From: Poriferisodalis sp965262965
GTDB taxonomy: Bacteria; Actinomycetota; Acidimicrobiia; Acidimicrobiales; Poriferisodalaceae
Assembly (NCBI RefSeq): GCF_965262965.1
Contig: NZ_OZ253573.1
Coordinates: 2,108,001 to 2,172,000, forward strand
Reading direction: 5' to 3'
DNA: 64,000 nt
Notes under the pieces: model-generated
Database searches by the model: none
The model's input: the letters and a program-made list of their open reading frames with translations, nothing else
Told to the model about the DNA's origin: nothing
In this document: in pieces, positions 30,678 to 41,439 of the stretch
Numbering within the stretch: the stretch's first letter is position 1
Layout: every line of letters starts with the position of its first letter
Translations under genes and position numbers: made by a program

Positions 30678-33600
30678 CTACCGGCCGGGGTGTGCGGGCT
30701 GATCGGAGTCACCCGGGTACGGGATCGCCTCAGGCAGAGGGCCGGTGACGACTTCTTTGCTCACGCTGAGTCCCGCAGCCAGCCTGAACGCCGTCTCCCA
30801 GCCTGTCGGGCGAGCGCCGAGCTGGATGATGGCCATCTCGGTTTCGGCCTGCAGATCGGCAGTGTCGGGAGCGTCGAAGGCCTCGTGCCCGATCGCCCGA
30901 GCGAGGCGCACGACGGCCTGGCTGAGCCGGCTGTCGGTCTCGTCGATGATGTTGATGACCTGCTCGAAGGTGACCTCCATCGCGGGACGATCTGCGTCGC
31001 GCGCGTGCGCCAGCGCCCTGGCCACGAGGGCCGTGCGCACATCGAGATAGGTGCCGGTGCCGCTGGCCATCGCAGCCCGGGACCGCTCCAGGGCCTCGGC
31101 GGTTCGACCCACCGAGACGTAGGCCATCGCCAAGCTGGAATTGAGGTAGGTGGACGGCAGGCCCTCTTCGACCGGCACGGCCTCGAGCGCGGCGACCGCA
31201 TCCTCGGGACGTCCGAGCTGCAGCAGCGCCAGTCCCAGCGAGACCTCCAAGTCGAGCAAGCCGATGACCGCGGTCCGCTCGTTCGGTCCTGAGCGGACGG
31301 GCACCGGGGGCGCGGCGGTGCCGTCGAAGCCCGAACGGGCATCCCAGCCGGCCCGCAGCAGTTCTTCCATCGCCGACTCGGGGCTGCCCATCTGCACGGC
31401 AGCACCGGCACGAACGGCACGCGCAAAGCCCTCAAGCGGCCGCCCGGGCATGTCGGTCGCCCGCTGGAAGCACTCCGCGAGCACAGCGCGGCTGCGCTGC
31501 AGCTCGCCGACCGCTGCAAAGGACCGGCCCAGCAAACCCAGCGCCTGCACGACGCCGAAGTCGCTGTGCACCTGGCGGAAGACGTGCTCGGCTGCACGGG
31601 CACGGTCGACCGCGGCCAACGCTCGCCCAGACCACAGACCGAGTGACGCCAGCAGCAAGTCCATCATCGCCTCGGTGAAACGCTCGCCCCGCTCGTGCGC
31701 GATGCCATGCACCATGTGGGCCAGATCCTCGGCCTCGTCGCGCTGGCCGGCGTGGAATCGCAGGAAGGCCAGCAGACCTTGGGCGGTCGCTAGCCCGAGC
31801 ATGTCGCCCAGCTCGCTGAAACGCTCGATGGCGGTGTGCAGCCGATCACCGGCCTCGGCGATCAGGCCTTGTTCGAACGACAGCCAGGCCAGATTCTGCA
31901 AGCACCACGCCGCACCTGTCTCGTCGCCGAGATGTCCGAAGGTGCCGTTCGCCTCGTTGATGTAGCGGTCGGCACGCCCGTAGTCGCCACCGCGCAGCGA
32001 CGCGAGGCCCCGCAGCCGCAGCGTCTCGGCCGCTTCACGCACCTCGCCCATGGTGCGGAACTGATCCAGCGCGTCGGCCAGCAGCTTGTCGGCGGCAGCG
32101 TGGTCGTCCTCGGCGAGCGCGATCTCGCCCAGCACCCGCAGGCCGTGCGCTGCCGCGATGCGGTTTCCGTCGAGCGTTGCGAGCGCGCGGGCCAACTCCG
32201 CGTCGGCACGCGCGCCGTGCAGCTCGCCGAGGCGCAGGCGTGCGGCCGCTCGGCCCAGCGCCATGTCGATGAGACGCGGATCGGCGTCGCCCAGCAGCTC
32301 GATGGCGCGCTGGTAGAACTGGGCAGCCGCATAGTGACTGTCACGCGCGGCGGCCCACTCGCCGGCCCGCCCCAGCCACTCGATGGCGACCTCGGACATG
32401 CCGCTCTCGAAGGGGTCCTCGTCGTTGCGCTTGGGGGCAGTGCGACCAGGTCCGCCGATCTCGGCTGCGGCGGCGTCGGCTCGCCCGGCTTGATCGCCGG
32501 CGCCCAGCTCGACAGCAGAGGCGAAGTGATCCGCGATCACGCCGACCGATTCGCCGGACGGATCATCGCGATTCTGCGCCAGCCACAACGCGACATCGAG
32601 ATGCCGCTCGGCTCGCGCCACCTTGGTGAGCATGCTGTAGGCCACGTCGCGCACCACATCGCTGCGGAAGGTCCACGAGTCGGTCTCGCTGGTGAGGATG
32701 TCCTTGTCCACGAGGCGCTGGAAGACACTGTCGCGAACCGAGTCGGCGTCATGGTCGAGCTCGGCCTCGACGTCGGGCGCTGTCAGTGCCAGCAGATCGG
32801 AGACCGAACCGCCGCCCCCGATGACCGATGCCGCGTCCACCAAGCGGCGCTCGGGAGCACTCAGCGCGTCGAGGCGCGCAGCCACCAGACCGCGCAGCGT
32901 GTGGGGCAGCTCCGCTATTGAGCGCTCTTCGTGGTCAGACCGCGCCCCCGGGCCGACAACGCCAGCTTCACGAAGCAGCACGCTGATCTCTTCGAGGAAG
33001 AACGGGTTGCCTCCGCTGCGTTCGTAGAGCTGCTCGGCGATGTGCGCGTGCACATTGGCCCCCAGCAGCTCGGCGACCAGCTCCGTCGTGGCTTCTCGGC
33101 TGAGCGGATCGAGGTTGAGCACGACCGTGCTGTGGCGGCCCGGAGGCACCTGCCAGCGTTGCTCGTCCACGGTCCAGCGGGCGGTCGTGATGACGACGAA
33201 CGGCTGTGTCGCCAGCGACGCCAGCAGTTGCTCGAGCAACAACAGCAACCGCTCGTCGGCCCAATGGACGTCGCTGAGCAGCAGCACGACTGGCCGTCGG
33301 CGGGCGAGGGCTCCGAGGAACCGGCGCAGCGATCGCAAGGTGGCTTCGGCACGCCACTCGATCTCAGCGGCGTCGCCCGTGCCGACGCGGCCCAGCACCG
33401 CCAGCACGACATCGGTGATCTCATCGATCTCCTCATAGCTCCCTGCTGCGAATGAGTCTGGCTCGGAGAAATCGGCGGACTGCGGCTGCAGCACGTCGGC
33501 CACCAGTGACGAGATTCGTCGGGTCGCGACCACCGTGGAATCGTTGCTGCCGACGCCTGCAGCACTTGCGATGGCATCGCCGATGCAGCGCAGTGGATTT

Positions 33601-34463
33601 GTCTCGTCGTAGGGCAGCGCCATGCTTTCGAGCACGATCGCGCCGTGGCGCGCTTCGGCTTCCGCGGCCGCCTCGCGCGCGAGACGGGTCTTGCCCATGC
33701 CGGCCTCGGCGACGATCTGGACCAGCTGGGCGCGGCGGCGAGCGACAGAAGTGTCGAGGGCGGATTGCAGCAGCGCGTACTCCAGATCGCGTCCGACCAG
33801 CGGCGACAGCGACGCACTGCGGCGACGACCCGGCGGTGCCAGCTCGCCGCTGGCGACAAACACCTCAACCGGCTCGTCACGTCCCCGCAGACCGATCTCG
33901 CCCCGGGGCGTGTACTCCACGACGCCCGACGTGGCAGCGTGTGTCGCTCCACCCACGAGCACCTCGCCGGCTTCCGCGATTGTCTGCAGCCGGCTGGCGA
34001 TATTGACGGTGTCGCCCATGGCGGTGTAGTCGCCACCGGCCGCCAGCGCGCCCACCAGCACTTCACCGGTATTGATGCCGATGCGCATCTGCAGGTCCAG
34101 CCCGCGCTCGGCGTTGAAGTCCTCCAGCGAACGTTGCATCCGGAACGCGGCCCGCAGCGTCCGCTCGGGATCGTCCTCGTGAGCGGTCGGCGCGCCGAAC
34201 AGCGCCAGAATGGCGTCGCCGATGATCTTGTCAACCGTGCCGCCGAAAGCAGTGATGTCGGCCACGAGCCGTTGGAAGCACCGATCCACCATGTGCTTCA
34301 GCTCTTCAGGGTCAGCCGCCTCGCCCATCGAGGTGAATCCGACAAGGTCGCTGAACAGCACCGTGACGACACGGCGTTCCTCGGTCTGGACCAGCAGATT
34401 GCCGCAACTCGGGCAATAGCGCGCGCTCGGCGGCACTTCTGTGGCGCACACCGGGCAACTCAT
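30678..34463 (-). CDS. Adenylate cyclase-AAA ATPase-TPR signalling protein
   Basis: A 1,261-residue protein from ATG 34463. An N-terminal zinc ribbon (two CPxC pairs) precedes a class III cyclase domain with metal-binding Asp39 and Asp83, Lys79 as base-recognising residue, Asp151, and Asn154/Arg158 for the transition state, so the catalytic set looks complete and adenine-specific. Then a P-loop ATPase (VAEAGMGKTRL), with LLSDVHWADER as Walker B, and a C-terminal half of helical TPR-like repeats. Such proteins are thought to couple ligand or partner binding to cAMP synthesis. It begins the run that continues to the HtrA gene. Confidence 0.9.
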   Translation of the reverse strand: MSCPVCATEVPPSARYCPSCGNLLVQTEERRVVTVLFSDLVGFTSMGEAADPEELKHMVDRCFQRLVADITAFGGTVDKIIGDAILALFGAPTAHEDDPERTLRAAFRMQRSLEDFNAERGLDLQMRIGINTGEVLVGALAAGGDYTAMGDTVNIASRLQTIAEAGEVLVGGATHAATSGVVEYTPRGEIGLRGRDEPVEVFVASGELAPPGRRRSASLSPLVGRDLEYALLQSALDTSVARRRAQLVQIVAEAGMGKTRLAREAAAEAEARHGAIVLESMALPYDETNPLRCIGDAIASAAGVGSNDSTVVATRRISSLVADVLQPQSADFSEPDSFAAGSYEEIDEITDVVLAVLGRVGTGDAAEIEWRAEATLRSLRRFLGALARRRPVVLLLSDVHWADERLLLLLEQLLASLATQPFVVITTARWTVDEQRWQVPPGRHSTVVLNLDPLSREATTELVAELLGANVHAHIAEQLYERSGGNPFFLEEISVLLREAGVVGPGARSDHEERSIAELPHTLRGLVAARLDALSAPERRLVDAASVIGGGGSVSDLLALTAPDVEAELDHDADSVRDSVFQRLVDKDILTSETDSWTFRSDVVRDVAYSMLTKVARAERHLDVALWLAQNRDDPSGESVGVIADHFASAVELGAGDQAGRADAAAAEIGGPGRTAPKRNDEDPFESGMSEVAIEWLGRAGEWAAARDSHYAAAQFYQRAIELLGDADPRLIDMALGRAAARLRLGELHGARADAELARALATLDGNRIAAAHGLRVLGEIALAEDDHAAADKLLADALDQFRTMGEVREAAETLRLRGLASLRGGDYGRADRYINEANGTFGHLGDETGAAWCLQNLAWLSFEQGLIAEAGDRLHTAIERFSELGDMLGLATAQGLLAFLRFHAGQRDEAEDLAHMVHGIAHERGERFTEAMMDLLLASLGLWSGRALAAVDRARAAEHVFRQVHSDFGVVQALGLLGRSFAAVGELQRSRAVLAECFQRATDMPGRPLEGFARAVRAGAAVQMGSPESAMEELLRAGWDARSGFDGTAAPPVPVRSGPNERTAVIGLLDLEVSLGLALLQLGRPEDAVAALEAVPVEEGLPSTYLNSSLAMAYVSVGRTAEALERSRAAMASGTGTYLDVRTALVARALAHARDADRPAMEVTFEQVINIIDETDSRLSQAVVRLARAIGHEAFDAPDTADLQAETEMAIIQLGARPTGWETAFRLAAGLSVSKEVVTGPLPEAIPYPGDSDQPAHPGR

Positions 34464-34533
34464 CACGACAGTGTAGAAACGGCCCGCCGCCGGGTCAGGT
34501 GTCGACGCTTCAAGACCCCACAGCCGACGAGTG

Positions 34534-37173
34534 CTATTCGTGCGCGATTGCTTCGAGGATGTTCATTCGGCCGGCGCGTCGGGCGGGCAGCACGGCCGCC
34601 AGCAGACCGGCCAGCCCGGCGACGGCCACATAGATCACGAGTGAGCCGACAGGTACGTCCACGTCAGTCACGAACGAGTCGGGCAACGCCAGGGCGGCTG
34701 CGATGCCCAGCACCACACCGACCACGACGCCGAGCAGCCCGCCGAAGGTCGCCACGATGGCGGCCTCCCACCGCACCGTCCGCCGGAGCTGGCGCCGGGT
34801 CATGCCCACGGCGCGCAGCAAGCCGATCTCGCGGGTCCGCTCGAACACCGACAGCGCCAGCGTGTTGGTGATGCCCACCAGCGCGATCACCAATGCAAGG
34901 CCCAACAGCCCGGTAATCGTGGCGAGGAACGAATCCAGCAGTTGCTCCTGGCTCTCGCGGAATTCCACCCGGTTCTCCGCCTTGAGGCCTGGGTAGGCCG
35001 CCATCACCTTTTCCACCTCAACGCGGCTGCGTTCGAGCAGATCGCCGCGGCGCTGGGCCAGTGCCTCAGTACTCAGCTCGGGAAAGTTCTCCGCCGTCAG
35101 CTCGCGCATGCCCGCGACCGTCACGCTCACAAACCGAACGTCGCGACGCCCGAAGTGCTCGTCCCACAGGACGTTGTCGATGACCCAGTTGCCGTAGATG
35201 ACCGCGTCGGTGTAGATCGCTACCACCGTGAGCGTGTCGGTCTCGTTGTCGGGGAAGGTCGCTTCCAGCGTGTCTCCGACGGCGACACCCAGATCCCCAG
35301 CAGGATCGACATGCAGCGCCACGCTGGTGCGCGGGTCCGAGCCGGCGAAGCCGCCAGAGACGACGTTGCCGTCGAGGTGTTCCTCGACCACGTCGAAGTC
35401 GGTGGTGACGATGTCGCGGCTCACACCATCGACGTTCATGCCGCCGAACGCGACGCGCAGCGAGATGGTGCTGTCAATGACGTCCAGCACATCGAGGTCG
35501 TCCGCCACCTGGGCGGAGAAGCCGGCCGTCGGATCGAAGCCGGCTTGCTCGGTCTGTACGAAGTAGTCGGACCGCACGGCGTCGGACAGCGTCTCGACCA
35601 CGGTCTTGCGCACCGATGCGCCAACGACCGCAGCGATCGACACCAGCGCCAAGCCGATCATGAGCGCACCCGCGGTCGATGCGGTGCGGCGGGGACTGCG
35701 CGCTGCGTTCTCGCGGGCGAGCTTGCCCGGAACGCCGAACAGCGCCTGAATGGGTCGGCCGAGCCCTCGGGCGACCGGACGGGCGATCACTGGGCTGGCG
35801 ATGTTGATGCCGACAAAGGTGACAAGCGCGCCGACGCCGGTCAGCGCGAGCACGGGTTCGGTATCGAGGTCGGCGAACATGCCCAGCGCCAGGCAGACGA
35901 GACCGATACCTGTGACGGCGCTGCCCAGGACCATTCGGCGACGCAGCCCGCCCGTATCGATGCGGTAGTCGTGCGCCAGCGCGGCAACCGGCGCGATCCG
36001 CCGCGAGCGCACAGCGGGAACGATCGAGGCTGCCATCGTGACGCCGAATCCGATGACGATCGCCAGCACGAGCGTGCGAGGGCGCAGCGCCAGCGGCCCC
36101 GCAGGCAGCGAGAACCCGCCTGCACGGATCACGGCGCGCATGACGACGCTGAGCACCATGCCGCCGGCAATGCCGATGGCGGTGCTGATGAAGCCCACCA
36201 GCGTCGACTCGATGACGATCGAGCGCGACACCTGTTGGGGCGTCACCCCGATCGCTCGCCACAGCCCGATCTCGCGCACCCGCTGGCTGACGATGATCTG
36301 GAACGTGTTGTTGATGATGAATGCCGACACGAACACCGCGATGAACGCGAACACCAGCAGGATCGCGCTGAAGATGTCGACGGCGCTGTCGAACTGGTCC
36401 TGCTGTTCCTGTGCGGTGACCTCCCGGGTGATGACTTCGAACCGGTCTGGTGGGAACTGGTCCGGTTGGCTCGCCAGCAATGCCTCAATCGACGAGCGAA
36501 CTTCTTCGAGGCCAGCTCCGGCGTCGACCCCGATGCGGATCTCGGCGACTTCGTCGGAGAAACCCAGGAACCGCTGCGCCGTGCCCAGCTCGAACACCGA
36601 CATCGTCTGACCGAGGCTCGTGTTGGATTCCGGCGAGCCGAAGTTGAACACGCCCACCAGCCGGAATGGCTCCGCGCTGAGCGGGCCGTGGACGTCGTAG
36701 ATCCTCCCGACTACCAGGTCGTTCCGCTCGACGGTCGTTGCATCCACGACGAACTCGCCGGAGCCAGCCGGCTCGCGCCCCTCGATGACGTAGAGGTTCT
36801 GCGGCGAGAAGCTGAGTCCGAGCGCTGGCGGACCTTGGGGCCGGATGGACTCCCCCTCATCGTCGATGATGACGACGTTGAGCGCCGCGACGTTGCCGAC
36901 AGCCTCGGCCACGCCGTCGACTGCGGCAATATCTGCCAACAGCGAGTCGGGCACCGTCGCACGGTCGGCCTCGTTGCCGATGTCCTGGAACGCCCGCACC
37001 GTCAGGTCGGTCTCGCCGGCGATGTCCTGGGCCAGATCGCCGAACGCAGATCGCAGGCTGTCGGTCAGCACGAACGTCCCGACCACGAACATGACGCCCA
37101 TGACCACCGACAGCGTGGTCAGGACAAAGCGGATCTTCTTCTCGAACAGGTTCCGCAGGGCGAGCTTCAGCAC
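34534..37173 (-). CDS. ABC transporter permease, FtsX/MacB-like, second of a pair
   Basis: An 879-residue permease: helix at about 16-37, large extracellular domain, three helices about 260-375, a further helix pair near 430-460, a second extracellular domain, and three C-terminal helices ending in ARRAGRMNILEAIAHE. The duplicated FtsX layout fits exporters that shuttle lipids or lipoproteins. It is a paralogue of the permease gene 48 bases upstream (shared SVFERTREIGLLRAVGMTRRQLRR-type loop); the two probably form a heterodimer. Confidence 0.88.
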   Translation of the reverse strand: MLKLALRNLFEKKIRFVLTTLSVVMGVMFVVGTFVLTDSLRSAFGDLAQDIAGETDLTVRAFQDIGNEADRATVPDSLLADIAAVDGVAEAVGNVAALNVVIIDDEGESIRPQGPPALGLSFSPQNLYVIEGREPAGSGEFVVDATTVERNDLVVGRIYDVHGPLSAEPFRLVGVFNFGSPESNTSLGQTMSVFELGTAQRFLGFSDEVAEIRIGVDAGAGLEEVRSSIEALLASQPDQFPPDRFEVITREVTAQEQQDQFDSAVDIFSAILLVFAFIAVFVSAFIINNTFQIIVSQRVREIGLWRAIGVTPQQVSRSIVIESTLVGFISTAIGIAGGMVLSVVMRAVIRAGGFSLPAGPLALRPRTLVLAIVIGFGVTMAASIVPAVRSRRIAPVAALAHDYRIDTGGLRRRMVLGSAVTGIGLVCLALGMFADLDTEPVLALTGVGALVTFVGINIASPVIARPVARGLGRPIQALFGVPGKLARENAARSPRRTASTAGALMIGLALVSIAAVVGASVRKTVVETLSDAVRSDYFVQTEQAGFDPTAGFSAQVADDLDVLDVIDSTISLRVAFGGMNVDGVSRDIVTTDFDVVEEHLDGNVVSGGFAGSDPRTSVALHVDPAGDLGVAVGDTLEATFPDNETDTLTVVAIYTDAVIYGNWVIDNVLWDEHFGRRDVRFVSVTVAGMRELTAENFPELSTEALAQRRGDLLERSRVEVEKVMAAYPGLKAENRVEFRESQEQLLDSFLATITGLLGLALVIALVGITNTLALSVFERTREIGLLRAVGMTRRQLRRTVRWEAAIVATFGGLLGVVVGVVLGIAAALALPDSFVTDVDVPVGSLVIYVAVAGLAGLLAAVLPARRAGRMNILEAIAHE

Positions 37174-37221
37174 TGCTTCACCGTTCCCTGCCCAGCATTG
37201 CCAGCGTCGCTCGTCGGTGCC

Positions 37222-39798
37222 CTATTCGTCCGCAATGGCGGCGAGCACGTTCATCTTGCTCGCTCGGAACGCGGGGAACAGCGCTGCGATGAGCCCGAAC
37301 AACAGTGAGAGCACCAGGAAAACCACCAGCCACACAATCGGCACTGCCACGGTGCCGATGATGTCGTCGGGAATCGCGGCGATCGTGGCGATGCCGAATG
37401 CCAAGCCGAGGACCAGGCCGACAAGCGCCCCGTACAGGGCGACCGCGACGGCTTCCCATCGAATCATGCGTCGCAGCTGGCGGCCGGTCATGCCGACGGC
37501 GCGCATCAAACCGATCTCACGGGTCCGCTCGAACACCGACAGCGTCAGCGTGTTGACGATGCCGATCAGCGCGATGAGGAGCGCGAATCCCAAGAACACC
37601 GTGGAAATCACGAGCACCGTGTCGAGGTTCGACTCGATGCCGGCCTGGAATTCCTGACGGTCGTCAACGTCGGCCTGCGGGTAGTTCTCGAGCACCCGGT
37701 CGACCGCTGCGCGGGCAGCTTCGGGATCGTCGATCGTGGTCGCCACCAGCAAGATGTCGTCGAACGCTGTCGTCGACACCTCCGCGTACAACGACTGGTC
37801 GATGATCCAGTTGCTCCACAGTGCATTCCGGGTGAAGACGGCCTCCACCGAGACCACCCGCTCATCACCGCTCACGAATCCCAGTACCACCTCGTCGCCG
37901 ATGTCGAGGCCGTAGTCGGCAGCAGCATCTTCATGGATCAGCAAGCCCGCTGCGGGGTCGAATCCGCCGAGCGAGCCGGCGGTGATGTCGAGGTCGGCGA
38001 CCTCGGCCAGTCCTGCCACGTGGACCGCCGTCACATCGGTGATGAGCTCGGTGACGATCCCGTCGACGTCACTCAGTCCCGCAAGCTCCACCCGGTCAAA
38101 ATCGAATCCGACGACCGTGCCGAGGCCTGCTGCACGAAGATCGGAACCCGCTGGCTTGGGCAGACCGGCTTGGGTGTTGGCGGTGATGACGAAGTCGGCC
38201 GTCACTGCCGTGCTGAATCGCTCGCCGAACGACACCTTCAGCGACTCAGCCATCACTGCGACCATCGTCACCAGCGACAGGCCAATCGTCAGAGCGACCG
38301 CCGTGGCCGCCGTGCGCCGAGGATTGCGCATCGCATTGTTGCGTGCGAGCTGGCCGGGTGTGCCGAACCTCCAGGGCAACGGCCGGGAAATGGCCCCCAC
38401 GATGGCTCCGGCAACCATCGGGCTGAGCACGGCCACAGCAATGAAGACGATCGCGCCGCCGGCGGCGAGGGTGATCAGCTGGGGTGTGGCACTGTCGAAG
38501 TCGCCGAACAGTGCCAAACCGGTGAGCGCCAGGCCCGCTGCAAGGAACAGCCCCCCGACGACGGGGCGCATCACGCCGCCCTGCCGGGATGTGCTGGCGT
38601 ATTCCTCCTGCAGGCCGGCCATCGGCGAGATGCGCGACGCCTTGATTGCGGGTACCAGCGAAGCCGCCACGGTGAAGCCGACGCCGACGACGGCTGCCCA
38701 GATCACCGTGCGGGCACTGAGCGGCAACGAGCCCGACGGCAGCCCTTCGGCGAACGTCGAGAAGATTGCACGTATCCCCAGCGCGCCTGCCATGCCCAGT
38801 CCGAGGCCAACGACCGATGCGACGACGCCGATGGCGAACGACTCGGTCAGCACCGAGCGGCGCACCTGCCGCGGCGTCGCACCGACGGCCCGCAGCAGCG
38901 ACAGCTCACGAACCCGCTGTCCCAGCACGATGTTGAACGTGTTCGAGATGATGAACGCGCTGACGAACAGCACCACAAAGGCGAACGCCAGAAGGATTGT
39001 CTGCAGCGGCCCGATGAAGGTCTCGAAGGCGTCGCTGAACTCTTCGGTGGCGTCGGAGGCGCTGATGATCTCAACCCCGTCGGGCAACACGGCAGCGAGC
39101 TGCTGTTCGACCGCTGCAAGGTCTGCTCCTGGTTCGACGCGCACGCCGATCTGGTCGAATTCGTCGCCGTAGCCGAGGACTTCCTGCGCCGTCTCTTTGT
39201 CGAAGAGCGAGAACGTCGCGCCGGCGCCCGCATTGTCGGGAAAGCCGAACTGAATCGTGCCGGTCAGCGTGAACGTGCGAGGTCCGGTCGGCGTGATGAC
39301 CTCGTAGTCGCCGCCGAGCTCGAAGTCGTAGTCGGCGACGGTGCCCGCATCGAGCGCAAATTCCGTGATCCCGACCGGTTTCTCACCGGTGATCAGGAAG
39401 TACTGGGAGATCTCGTCGTCGACGGTCCAGTTCGAACCAGCAACAGGCGCCCCGAACGAGGTGACCGCTTTGCCGCTGCCGTCGACGGGGATGACGCCGT
39501 CCACGAAGAAGCCGCCTTCTGCCGCGGCCACGCCGTCGACGGCGAGAACGCGTTCAACCAGACTCTCGGGCACGGGCGGCGCGATGCCCTCGGTGAGGTC
39601 ACCGAAGGCCAGCTGTCCCCGGATCGTGAACTCTGTGCCGGTGTTGATGTCCTCGGCGAGATCGCCGAACGTGCCACGCAGCGAATCGGCAGTCACGAAC
39701 GCGGCGACGACGAACGCAACGCCGATGGTGATGGTGCTCGCGGTGAGCGCGAACCGGATCTTGTTGGCCAGAAGCGACTTCAGGCCCAGGCGCAGCAT
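37222..39798 (-). CDS. ABC transporter permease, FtsX/MacB-like, first of a pair
   Basis: An 858-residue permease with the same layout as its downstream paralogue: N-terminal helix (about 16-37), two extracellular domains, and two sets of three-plus helices. Coupling loops LSLLRAVGATPRQVRRSV and IGLMRAVGMTGRQLRRMI, one after each FtsX unit, contact the ATPase. It lies 28 bases after the ATPase gene, so the three genes form one transcription unit. Confidence 0.88.
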   Translation of the reverse strand: MLRLGLKSLLANKIRFALTASTITIGVAFVVAAFVTADSLRGTFGDLAEDINTGTEFTIRGQLAFGDLTEGIAPPVPESLVERVLAVDGVAAAEGGFFVDGVIPVDGSGKAVTSFGAPVAGSNWTVDDEISQYFLITGEKPVGITEFALDAGTVADYDFELGGDYEVITPTGPRTFTLTGTIQFGFPDNAGAGATFSLFDKETAQEVLGYGDEFDQIGVRVEPGADLAAVEQQLAAVLPDGVEIISASDATEEFSDAFETFIGPLQTILLAFAFVVLFVSAFIISNTFNIVLGQRVRELSLLRAVGATPRQVRRSVLTESFAIGVVASVVGLGLGMAGALGIRAIFSTFAEGLPSGSLPLSARTVIWAAVVGVGFTVAASLVPAIKASRISPMAGLQEEYASTSRQGGVMRPVVGGLFLAAGLALTGLALFGDFDSATPQLITLAAGGAIVFIAVAVLSPMVAGAIVGAISRPLPWRFGTPGQLARNNAMRNPRRTAATAVALTIGLSLVTMVAVMAESLKVSFGERFSTAVTADFVITANTQAGLPKPAGSDLRAAGLGTVVGFDFDRVELAGLSDVDGIVTELITDVTAVHVAGLAEVADLDITAGSLGGFDPAAGLLIHEDAAADYGLDIGDEVVLGFVSGDERVVSVEAVFTRNALWSNWIIDQSLYAEVSTTAFDDILLVATTIDDPEAARAAVDRVLENYPQADVDDRQEFQAGIESNLDTVLVISTVFLGFALLIALIGIVNTLTLSVFERTREIGLMRAVGMTGRQLRRMIRWEAVAVALYGALVGLVLGLAFGIATIAAIPDDIIGTVAVPIVWLVVFLVLSLLFGLIAALFPAFRASKMNVLAAIADE

Positions 39799-39826
39799 GG
39801 CGACAGCTCGTCTCGTTGAACGCCGG

Positions 39827-40573
39827 TCAGGCGCCGAGCTGGTTCATGTGTGCGCGGATGCGCTCCGGTGTCGGGTCGGCGAGCTCGTCCACGATCTTGC
39901 CGTCGACGAGGAACACCACCCGGTCGGCGTAGGAAGCGGACACCGCGTCGTGGGTGACCATCACCACGGTCTGACCCATCTCGGTCACGGCCCGCTTCAC
40001 AAAGCTCAGGATTTCCGCGCTGGTGTTGGAATCGAGGTTGCCGGTCGGCTCGTCAGCGAAGATGATCTGCGGCCGCCCGGCCAGTGCCCGTGCCACCGCG
40101 ACGCGCTGCTGCTGGCCACCTGACAGTTCATTGGGACGGTGGCGCACCCGATCGGCCAGACCCGTGGCGTCGACGACCTCGTCGATCCAGTCGCCGTCGC
40201 CTTTGGCACCGGCAAGGTCCATCGGCAACGTGATGTTCTCGATCGCAGACAGGGTCGGCACCAGGTTGAACGCCTGGAAGACGAACCCGACGGCGTCACG
40301 ACGCAGCAGCGTCAGATCGCGCTCGGACAGCTGCGACAGATCGACATCGCCGATGAACACCTGACCCGAGGTGACCGTGTCGAGTCCGGCCATGCAGTGC
40401 ATCAGCGTGGACTTGCCCGAGCCCGACGGACCCATGATCGCCGTGAAGCGGCCTTGTTCGAACGTCACATCGATGGCGTCGAGGGCGTGCACGGTGGTGT
40501 CACCCGAGCCATAGATCTTCGATGCCGCAACGGCGCGGGCCGCGGCGTGAATGGGCGGAGCTTGCACAGACAC
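39827..40573 (-). CDS. ABC transporter ATP-binding protein (LolD/MacB type)
   Basis: A 248-residue ATPase with Walker A GPSGSGKST (48-56), Q-loop FQAFNLVPTLS, signature LSGGQQQRVAVARAL and Walker B IIFADEPTGNLD. The NLVPxL segment and size are usual for ATPases of FtsX-type permeases. First gene of the exporter operon. The promoter region upstream is short: a shortened IS30 copy begins about 100 bases before the start. Confidence 0.93.
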   Translation of the reverse strand: MSVQAPPIHAAARAVAASKIYGSGDTTVHALDAIDVTFEQGRFTAIMGPSGSGKSTLMHCMAGLDTVTSGQVFIGDVDLSQLSERDLTLLRRDAVGFVFQAFNLVPTLSAIENITLPMDLAGAKGDGDWIDEVVDATGLADRVRHRPNELSGGQQQRVAVARALAGRPQIIFADEPTGNLDSNTSAEILSFVKRAVTEMGQTVVMVTHDAVSASYADRVVFLVDGKIVDELADPTPERIRAHMNQLGA

Positions 40574-40674
40574 TGAGCCTCCAGAAGGTCACCAGCCGAC
40601 CGGCAACTCTACGCACGCCATCGCCGTGCGCATGTCCAGAAAATGCTCAAACTCGCACCGTAGGTGGGCAAGCT

Positions 40675-41439
40675 CTAGCGGTGGTTGCAAGTGAGTTGAG
40701 TGTAGATGTCGTGTGCTGATGCCCAGTGGTGGAGTCGGCGGGGCATGTGGTTGAGTTTGTCCTCGATGACCGAGAGTCGCAGCTGCGCGATGTCGAGGCT
40801 GGTGCCTTTGGGGAGCCATCGGCGCATGAGCCCGTTGGTCTGCTCGTTGGTGGGTCGCTGCCACGGCGAGCGCGGCTCGCAGAAGAACACCTCGATGCCG
40901 AGCGCGGCCTCGACGTCGGCCCAGCGGGCCATCTCGCGGCCTTGGTCCCAGGTGAGGGTGCGCACCAGCCCGCCAGGCTGGCGGCCCAGCGCCGCGGTGA
41001 CCTGGGGCGCGCTGTAGCCGTCGGGCAGCGCGGCAGTCAAGCAGTAGCGGCTGGTGCGCTCGGCGAGGGTGACCGCGGCGGTGCGGTTCGCTTTGCCGAC
41101 GATGAGGCCGCCTTCCCAGTGGCCGGGCTCGGCACGGTCCTCGACGACGTCGGGCCGGTCGGCCAACCGCCGGTATTCCCCCAGCGGGCCGGGCTTTTGG
41201 GCCTGCGCGACACTGCGCGGCCGACGGCGCCGGCAGCGCCGCGGCAGCTTCGCCCAGGTGCCCGCCGCCAGGCCACTGCGCGCGTCGTTCGCGTAGCACG
41301 CCCGATAGATCGTCTCCGCGCACACGCTCATACCCGCCTCGCGCAGGTCCGCCGCCGCTGCGTGCAGGGACCAACTCAGCCTCGCTGCCATACTCGACAC
41401 CTCCATCGGTCGGCTGCATGTGTAGGCAACGGCCATCAT
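40675..41439 (-). CDS. IS30 transposase, N-terminally truncated
   Basis: From the first ATG (41439) the frame gives 254 residues against the usual 310-400. The catalytic core is present: GHWEGGLIVGK (Asp/Glu region), LTWDQGREMARW (second Asp) and SPWQRPTNEQTNGLMRRWLPKG (Glu). The upstream HTH domains are absent because the left part of the element is deleted. The reading frame runs through the terminal repeat and stops at its outer edge (40675-40677). Confidence 0.75.
   Translation of the reverse strand: MMAVAYTCSRPMEVSSMAARLSWSLHAAAADLREAGMSVCAETIYRACYANDARSGLAAGTWAKLPRRCRRRRPRSVAQAQKPGPLGEYRRLADRPDVVEDRAEPGHWEGGLIVGKANRTAAVTLAERTSRYCLTAALPDGYSAPQVTAALGRQPGGLVRTLTWDQGREMARWADVEAALGIEVFFCEPRSPWQRPTNEQTNGLMRRWLPKGTSLDIAQLRLSVIEDKLNHMPRRLHHWASAHDIYTQLTCNHR

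Noticed and set aside
34942..37308. 788-codon plus-strand ORF opposite the permease gene
   Set aside because: Antisense shadow caused by high GC; its sequence is His/Asp/Arg-rich without domains, whereas the minus strand is a clear FtsX permease.
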